Positions 58,961-64,000 of a stretch of 64,000 bases of DNA are shown in pieces. Made by a program: the position numbers and the translations under genes. The notes under the pieces were generated by a model that worked only from the letters and a program-made list of their open reading frames with translations, was not told the DNA's origin and did no database searches. The stretch lies in NCBI RefSeq assembly GCF_036014115.1, contig NZ_CP107913.1, positions 7,123,501 through 7,187,500 on the forward strand. The letters are read 5' to 3'. Position 1 is the first letter of the stretch. The number at the start of each line of letters is the position of its first letter. Source of the DNA: Streptomyces sp. NBC_00448 (GTDB lineage: Bacteria > Actinomycetota > Actinomycetes > Streptomycetales > Streptomycetaceae).

Positions 58961-60356
58961 CATGGACCCGGCCCGCGCGCTCGCCGCCGCCCGCCCGCTG
59001 CCGTACTGGCTCGACGACCCGGCCCGGCCGGACGCCGAGCCGGCCCTGGCCGGCGCCGAGCACTGCGACCTGCTGGTGATCGGCGGCGGCTACAGCGGGC
59101 TGTGGACGGCGCTGCTGGCGAAGGAGCGCGACCCGGACCGGGACGTGGTGCTGGTCGAGGGCGGCCGGATCGGCGCGGCCGCCTCCGGCCGCAACGGCGG
59201 CTTCTGCGCGGCCAGCCTCACCCACGGCACCGCCAACGGACTGGCGCGCTGGCCCGAGGAGTTCGCGACCCTCCAGGCGCTCGGCGAGCGCAACCTCGAC
59301 GCCATCGAGGCCGCCGTCGCACGCTACGGCCTGGACTGCGAGTTCGAGCGGACCGGCGAGATCGACGTGGCCACCGCCGACCACCAGGTCGAGGAGTTGC
59401 GCGAGGCCCACGCCACCGCCGTGCGGCACGGCCTGGACCTGGAACTGCTCGACCGCGACCAGGTGCGCGCCGAGGTCGACTCGCCCACCTTCCGCGCCGG
59501 CCTGTACGACCGCAGGGGCGTCGCGCTGGTCCACCCGGCCAAGCTCGCCTGGGGCCTGAAGCGCGCCGCCACCCGGGCCGGCGTGCGCATCCACGAGCAC
59601 ACCCCCGCCACGGCCCTGGTCCGGCACGGCGCCGCGCTCGCCGTGCGCACCCCGTACGGCAGGGTGCTCGCCCACCATGTGGCCCTGGGCACCGGCGTGT
59701 TCCCCTCCTTGCTGCGCCGCACCCGGCACCACACCGTGCCGGTCTACGACTACGCCCTGACCACCGAACCCCTCACCGCCGACCAACGCTCCGCGATCGG
59801 CTGGCGCGGCCGGCAGGGCCTGGGCGACAGCGCCAACCGCTTCCACTACTTCCGGCTGACCGCCGACGGCCGCGTGCTGTGGGGCGGTTACGACGCGATC
59901 TACCCGCGCGGCGGCCGGATGAGCGCCGCGTACGACCACCGCCCGGAGACGTACCTGCGGCTGGCCCGGCACTTCTTCGCCTGCTTCCCGCAGTTGGAGG
60001 GGGTGCGGTTCAGCCACGCCTGGGGCGGCGCGATCGACACCTGCACCCGCTTCTCGGCGTTCTTCGGCACGGCGTACGGCGGGAGGGTCGCGTACGCGGC
60101 CGGGTACACCGGACTCGGCGTCGGCGCCACGCGGTTCGGCGCCGAGGTGATGCTCGACCTGCTGGCCGGGCGGCCCACCGAGCGCACCGCGCTCACCATG
60201 GTGCGCGAGCGCCCGCTGCCCTTCCCGCCCGAGCCGCTGGCCACCGCCGGGATCGGGCTGACCCAGTGGTCACTGGCCCGCGCCGACCGCGCGCAGGGGC
60301 GGCGCAACCTGTGGCTGCGCGCCCTGGACCGGGCCGGTCTCGGCTTCGACTCGTGA
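58953..60356 (+). CDS. FAD-dependent amine oxidoreductase (PuuB-like)
   Basis: This 467-residue DAO-family flavoenzyme has the dinucleotide motif DLLVIGGGYSGLWTALLAKE at about 39-58, then EGGRIGAAASGRNGGFCAAS, and a C-terminal YAAGYTGLGVGATRFGAEVM. It resembles gamma-glutamylputrescine oxidase PuuB and related amine oxidases. As the last gene behind potDABC, it likely oxidises an imported polyamine or its derivative. GTG at 58953 overlaps potC by eight bases; ATG at 58962 is an alternative. Confidence 0.86.
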   Translation: MADMDPARALAAARPLPYWLDDPARPDAEPALAGAEHCDLLVIGGGYSGLWTALLAKERDPDRDVVLVEGGRIGAAASGRNGGFCAASLTHGTANGLARWPEEFATLQALGERNLDAIEAAVARYGLDCEFERTGEIDVATADHQVEELREAHATAVRHGLDLELLDRDQVRAEVDSPTFRAGLYDRRGVALVHPAKLAWGLKRAATRAGVRIHEHTPATALVRHGAALAVRTPYGRVLAHHVALGTGVFPSLLRRTRHHTVPVYDYALTTEPLTADQRSAIGWRGRQGLGDSANRFHYFRLTADGRVLWGGYDAIYPRGGRMSAAYDHRPETYLRLARHFFACFPQLEGVRFSHAWGGAIDTCTRFSAFFGTAYGGRVAYAAGYTGLGVGATRFGAEVMLDLLAGRPTERTALTMVRERPLPFPPEPLATAGIGLTQWSLARADRAQGRRNLWLRALDRAGLGFDS

Positions 60357-60447
60357 GCGGCCCGCACCCGGCCCGCGCCTCCCCGGCTGTGAGCCGGATC
60401 ACTACCAATGGGTAGCGAAACCCGCGTAATGATCCGGCCCCACCCCT

Positions 60448-60484
60448 GTCTCTCGTGTGACGGCAGACGCGTCACACGAGAGAC
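60448..60484. terminator. 15-bp hairpin before the prim-pol-like orphan
   Basis: GTCTCTCGTGTGACG (60448-60462) pairs with CGTCACACGAGAGAC (60470-60484) over a 7-base loop. It may end the pot operon. Its right arm touches the ribosome binding site GGAGGG (60485-60490) of the next gene. Confidence 0.7.
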
Positions 60485-60498
60485 GGAGGGGGCCCACG

Positions 60499-60948
60499 AT
60501 GGCCGACGCAGGCGCGAAGAGCGCGGTGGAGTGGCTGGCTTCGGTAGCGGACGACCCGCGGGGGTGCAGGTGGGAGTGGGAGCGCAGCGCGCTCGGGGTG
60601 GCGCTGCTGCCCGCCGGGCGGCAGTGGGACGTGCTGATCCTGCCCGGCAGGATCGGCTATCCCACGCTCGACGTGCTGACCCGGCTGATGGGCCGGACCG
60701 GCCCGGTGCTCGCCGACTTCGGCGACGCCCGGATGGGGTTCTTCGTGCCGCCGGGCACCGCCGCCCGCTGGCTCGGCACCGGGGTGCGGGGGGCCGGGCG
60801 CGGCACCTGGATCGTGGTGCCCTACCCCGGCCGGCCGACCGGGGGAGTGCGCTGGCTGGTCCCCCCGGACGGCTCCGGGCACCTCACCGACCCGGTGGTG
60901 CTGGAACTGGCGATGCACGAGGCGGCCGCCCAGCTCGCCGGTGGGTAG
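60499..60948 (+). CDS. Small prim-pol-like orphan protein
   Basis: This 149-residue protein resembles only the C-terminal half of a prim-pol domain. GRQWDVLILPG, RLMGRTGPVL, GFFVPPGTA and GGVRWLVPPD run in the same order as GRTFDIIDVAELPG, RLERMGLHLGPVL, FFVAPGAA and GPVRWLREP of the protein at 5584-6306. The cysteine cluster and the first half of the domain are missing. It is probably not catalytic alone. ATG at 60499 has GGAGGG eight bases upstream. Confidence 0.65.
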   Translation: MADAGAKSAVEWLASVADDPRGCRWEWERSALGVALLPAGRQWDVLILPGRIGYPTLDVLTRLMGRTGPVLADFGDARMGFFVPPGTAARWLGTGVRGAGRGTWIVVPYPGRPTGGVRWLVPPDGSGHLTDPVVLELAMHEAAAQLAGG

Positions 60949-61039
60949 GTCCCGGGCCCTCCGGCCCGGCCCGGGTGCTTGTGGCAGCCCGCCGCCCGTG
61001 GCGACACTGGCGGCAGACGACGACGGAAGGGTTCACCCC

Positions 61040-62539
61040 GTGACGACCTCGCACCTCACCCACTGGATCGCCGGCCGCCCCTGGACGGGCACCGCCGAGC
61101 GGCACGGCGACGTCTACGACCCGGCCACCGGCCGCATCACCGCGCAGGTGGACTTCGCCGGACCCGAGGTCGTGGACGAGGCGGTCGGCGCCGCCGTCGA
61201 CGCCTTCCGCGAGTGGCGGAACACCTCCGTCGCCAAGCGCACCGGAGTGCTCTTCGCCTTCCGCGAGCTGCTCAACGCCCGCCGCGACGAACTGGCCGCG
61301 CTGATCGTCTCCGAGCACGGCAAGGTGCACTCCGACGCGCTCGGCGAGGTGGCCCGCGGCCTCGAAGTCGTCGAGTATGCCTGCGGCATCCCGCAGCTGG
61401 CCAAGGGCAGCTACACCGAGCAGGCGTCCACCGGCGTCGACGTCTACTCGCTGCGCCAGCCGCTCGGCCCGGTCGCGATCATCTCGCCCTTCAACTTCCC
61501 CGCCATGGTGCCGATGTGGTTCTTCCCGCTCGCCATCGCCACCGGCAACACGGTGGTCGTCAAGCCGTCGGAGAAGGACCCGTCCGCCGCGAACTTCCTC
61601 GCCGGGCTGTGGCGCGAAGCCGGGCTGCCCGACGGGGTGTTCAACGTCGTGCACGGCGACAAGGCGGCCGTCGACCGGCTGCTGGAGCACCCCGACATCA
61701 AGGCGGTCTCCTTCGTCGGCTCCACCCCCGTCGCCCGCCACGTCTACGAGACCGGCACCCGCCACGGCAAGCGCGTCCAGGCCCTGGGCGGCGCCAAGAA
61801 CCACATGCTGGTGCTGCCCGACGCCGACCTGGACCTCGCCGCCGACGCGGCCGTCAACGCCGGCTACGGCGCCGCGGGCGAGCGCTGCATGGCGGTGTCC
61901 GTGCTGGTCGCGGTCGACCCGGTCGGCGACGACCTGGTGGCGCGGATCAAGCAGCGCATCGCCACCCTCACCGTCGGCCCCGGCTCGGCGCCCGGCTCGG
62001 CGATGGGCCCGCTCGTCACCGGCGCGCACCGCGACAAGGTCACCGCCTACCTCGACGCCGGCACCGCCGACGGCGCCGTCCTCGCCACCGACGGCCGCAA
62101 GCACGCGATCGACGGCGACCCCGGCGGCTTCTGGCTCGGCCCGACCCTCTTCGACCACGTCCGCCCGGGCATGTCCGTGTACGACGACGAGATCTTCGGC
62201 CCGGTGCTCTCCGTGGTCCGCGTGCCCAGCTACGACGCGGGCCTGGCGCTGATCAACGCCAACCCGTACGGGAACGGCACCGCGCTGTTCACCTGCGACG
62301 GCGGCGCCGCCCGGCGCTTCCAGCACGAGGTGGAGGTGGGCATGGTCGGCATCAACGTGCCGATCCCGGTGCCGGTCGCGTACTACTCCTTCGGCGGATG
62401 GAAGTCCTCGCTGTTCGGCGACGCGCACGCCTACGGCGAGGACGGGGTGCGGTTCTTCACCCGCGGCAAGGCGGTCACGCAGCGGTGGCCCGACCCTTCG
62501 CACGCGGGCCTGAACCTGGGCTTCCCGACCAACTCCTGA
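61040..62539 (+). CDS. mmsA: Methylmalonate-semialdehyde dehydrogenase
   Basis: MmsA (499 aa) converts methylmalonate semialdehyde to propionyl-CoA in valine and pyrimidine breakdown. ISPFNFPAMVPMWFFPLAIA, KPSEKDPSAANFLA, SFVGSTPVARHVYETG and GYGAAGERCMAVSVLV (catalytic Cys) are typical, as is INVPIPVPVAYYSFGGWK. The enzyme needs CoA and NAD. GTG at 61040 follows GGAAGGG. It is followed by a convergent PAP2 gene. Confidence 0.92.
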   Translation: MTTSHLTHWIAGRPWTGTAERHGDVYDPATGRITAQVDFAGPEVVDEAVGAAVDAFREWRNTSVAKRTGVLFAFRELLNARRDELAALIVSEHGKVHSDALGEVARGLEVVEYACGIPQLAKGSYTEQASTGVDVYSLRQPLGPVAIISPFNFPAMVPMWFFPLAIATGNTVVVKPSEKDPSAANFLAGLWREAGLPDGVFNVVHGDKAAVDRLLEHPDIKAVSFVGSTPVARHVYETGTRHGKRVQALGGAKNHMLVLPDADLDLAADAAVNAGYGAAGERCMAVSVLVAVDPVGDDLVARIKQRIATLTVGPGSAPGSAMGPLVTGAHRDKVTAYLDAGTADGAVLATDGRKHAIDGDPGGFWLGPTLFDHVRPGMSVYDDEIFGPVLSVVRVPSYDAGLALINANPYGNGTALFTCDGGAARRFQHEVEVGMVGINVPIPVPVAYYSFGGWKSSLFGDAHAYGEDGVRFFTRGKAVTQRWPDPSHAGLNLGFPTNS

Positions 62540-62565
62540 CCCCCTGCCGACCCCGCGGGCGCCGC

Positions 62566-63495
62566 TCAGACCCCGTCGCGGCCCCCGCGGGCGCCGTCCT
62601 CCGTGGCGTCGCCGCCCGTGCCGTCCCCGCCCGCATCCCCGTCCGCCTCCTCGTCGCTGCCGCCGCCGCGGCCGGCCGCCCCCGGCACCAGCCGCGCGGC
62701 CGCCGCGGCCGACAGCAGCGCCACCGCCAGGCACCAGCTCGCCAGCACGTCCAGCGGCCAGTGGTAGTCGCACCACACCAGCGCCACGCCCACCAGCAGC
62801 GCCAGCAGCACGGTGCCCGCGGCCAGCAGCGCGCGCACCGCCGTACGGCGGACGAACGGCAGCAGCACCAGCGCGGCCAGCCCGAACGCCATGGAGGACG
62901 TCGCGGTGTGCCCGGAGGGGAAGTAGCCGTAGTTCGGGTCGGCGTGCACCCGGCCCGGCGCCGGGCGGTCCACCCCCGACTTCACCGCACCCACCAGCAC
63001 CGGCAGCAGGCACATCGCCAGCGCCGCCGCGCCCGGCGGCACCCACCAGCGCGGCAGCCCCGCCCGGCGCCCCAGACGGGCGGCCAGGACCAGGGCGACC
63101 AGCAGCACCGGCACGGCCACCGCGATGTCGCCGAGGTCGCACAGCAGATGGGCGAGCCCGTCGTAGCCGGGATGCGCGGCGGCCGTGCGCCGTACGTCGC
63201 GCAGCAGCCGCCCGTCGTCGGCGACCAGCCGGCCGCCGGCCGACACCTGCCAGGTCAGCAGGCAGAAGGCGGTGACGGCGAGCGCGAAGACGGTGAGCAG
63301 CGCGAAGAGCGCCCGGAAAGGAGTCAGCCGCCCCGGAACAGGGGGGAGAGTTCCGGGGCGGCCAGGGCGATCGCCGTACCGTCCGTCCCGGGGGGTTTGG
63401 GACGAACGGCCAGCCGATCGGCGAGGATTGCCGGAGCCAAAGGTCCCGGCTGCTTCGTGCGCGAGGGCACTGCTGCGCCGGTGATGGGGATTCAT
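62566..63495 (-). CDS. PAP2-family phosphatase, membrane-bound
   Basis: This 309-residue protein has five or six membrane helices and the PAP2 motifs in order: KSGVDRPAPG (first motif, K-x6-RP), YFPSGHTATS (second, catalytic His), and CDYHWPLDVLAS (third, His and Asp). Members remove phosphate from lipid phosphates such as phosphatidic acid or undecaprenyl pyrophosphate. The tail is an Asp/Gly-rich acidic stretch. ATG at 63495 is used; GTG at 63630 would add 45 residues without clear similarity. Confidence 0.85.
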   Translation of the reverse strand: MNPHHRRSSALAHEAAGTFGSGNPRRSAGRSSQTPRDGRYGDRPGRPGTLPPVPGRLTPFRALFALLTVFALAVTAFCLLTWQVSAGGRLVADDGRLLRDVRRTAAAHPGYDGLAHLLCDLGDIAVAVPVLLVALVLAARLGRRAGLPRWWVPPGAAALAMCLLPVLVGAVKSGVDRPAPGRVHADPNYGYFPSGHTATSSMAFGLAALVLLPFVRRTAVRALLAAGTVLLALLVGVALVWCDYHWPLDVLASWCLAVALLSAAAAARLVPGAAGRGGGSDEEADGDAGGDGTGGDATEDGARGGRDGV

Positions 63496-63682
63496 CGGCG
63501 CGGTGTCGCCCGCGGCCTCCTCGCTGGGATTCGGCCACGTGCGGGGTGTTCCTCGGAAACCGTACGTCACAGGCGGCTCATCAGGGTCGTCGATCACCCG
63601 TCCGCCATCAGGCTCGCACACCTTCTTCACGACCCCGTCCCCCGTGTCGCACGGTTCACATCCGTCACACGGACCGCCTGGT

Positions 63683-64000
63683 TCACACGCCGGCGAGGGC
63701 CTCCTCGATGATGTCCAAGCCCTCGTTCAACAGATCCTCGCCGATCACCAGGGGCGGCAGGAAGCGCAACACGTTCCCGTAGGTGCCGCACGTCAGCACG
63801 ACCAGGCCGGCCGCGTGACACGCCTTGGCGACCGCGCCGGTCACCGCCGGGTTCGGCTCCTTCGTGCCCGGCTGCACCAGCTCGACCGCGATCATCGCAC
63901 CCCGGCCGCGCACCTCCCCGATCACCGGGAACTTCTCCTGCATCGCCCGCAGCCGCGGCGTCATCACCTCGCCGATCCGCCGCGCCCGCGCCGGCAGGTC
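63683..64000 (-). CDS. gabT: GabT, 4-aminobutyrate aminotransferase, 3' part (cut by window end)
   Basis: This is the C-terminal 105 residues of a class III aminotransferase; the gene starts beyond the window. The part with IGEVRGRGAMIAVELVQPGTKEPN, LVVLTCGTYGNVLRFLPPLVIGEDLL and EEALAGV matches 4-aminobutyrate aminotransferase. That enzyme transfers the amino group of GABA to 2-oxoglutarate, the step after gamma-aminobutyraldehyde dehydrogenase (49400). No PLP lysine is in the visible part. Confidence 0.88.
   Translation of the reverse strand, partial: DLPARARRIGEVMTPRLRAMQEKFPVIGEVRGRGAMIAVELVQPGTKEPNPAVTGAVAKACHAAGLVVLTCGTYGNVLRFLPPLVIGEDLLNEGLDIIEEALAGV

Noticed and set aside
1..64000. 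CRISPR array, insertion sequence, integrase or biosynthetic gene cluster
   Set aside because: No regularly spaced repeats, transposase or integrase motifs, or PKS/NRPS modules were found on reading the translated frames.

Overview
The window is high-GC DNA (roughly 70-75% by eye) with dense genes, many GTG starts, purine-rich ribosome binding sites and strong third-position GC. The family content (NsdA, WhiG, DUF397, four consecutive type I signal peptidases, AmtB-GlnK-GlnD) points to a Streptomyces or close relative (Streptomycetaceae). The gene order agrees, from memory, with the conserved core chromosome of Streptomyces coelicolor from about SCO5580 (ftsY) to SCO5676 (gabT). That comparison is recall and was not computed. 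No insertion sequence, prophage, CRISPR array, tRNA or rRNA gene was recognised.

Layout. 1-4.1 kb is a regulator-rich accessory stretch: two DUF397 genes whose 3' parts are identical, a UTRA domain protein without a DNA-binding domain, an alpha/beta-hydrolase and TetR pair behind a clear promoter and palindrome, and a divergent SnoaL-like/XRE-MmyB pair with its own palindrome. 4.2-14 kb is the ftsY, primase/polymerase-like, nsdA, amtB-glnK-glnD, ffh block, covering protein targeting and nitrogen signalling; a GlnR-type box lies before amtB. 14-18.4 kb holds a GNAT acetyltransferase, a DUF402 protein, a methyltransferase and a short archaeal-type proS. 18.4-30 kb runs SprT-like protein, rpsP, khpA, rimM, trmD, rplS, sipW, sipX, sipY, sipZ, DUF2469, yraN, comM, dprA: ribosome assembly, secretion and DNA processing. 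30-39.4 kb has whiG, a TetR regulator, an F420-type oxidoreductase, an M23 peptidase, rpsB-tsf, pyrH, frr, cdsA and rlmN. 39.4-43.6 kb is a TPP-riboswitch-controlled thiamine ABC transporter. 43.7-47 kb holds a LOG-family protein and an ABC exporter whose ATPase has degenerate motifs. 47.3-61 kb is a polyamine region: class III aminotransferase, Lrp regulator, aminobutyraldehyde dehydrogenase, potDABC and an FAD amine oxidase, with an IclR/nitroreductase pair and a deaminase/phosphodiesterase pair inside it. The window ends with a second primase/polymerase-like orphan, mmsA, a PAP2 phosphatase and the 3' end of gabT.

How genes work together. GlnR, AmtB, GlnK and GlnD form the ammonium uptake and sensing module. 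FtsY and Ffh deliver nascent chains to the membrane, where SipW-Z remove signal peptides. The Pot transporter imports polyamines; the aminotransferase or FAD oxidase converts them to aminoaldehydes, the dehydrogenase makes GABA and GabT carries it to succinate semialdehyde. The deaminase at 53-54 kb is a good candidate for the futalosine menaquinone pathway.

The observations most worth testing are a hairpin that buries the ribosome binding site of the yraN-comM-dprA group, two orphan primase/polymerase-like proteins at opposite ends of the window, two dyads with the same 6-9-6 geometry in divergent promoters of the polyamine region, and an ABC ATPase lacking a normal signature and switch histidine.
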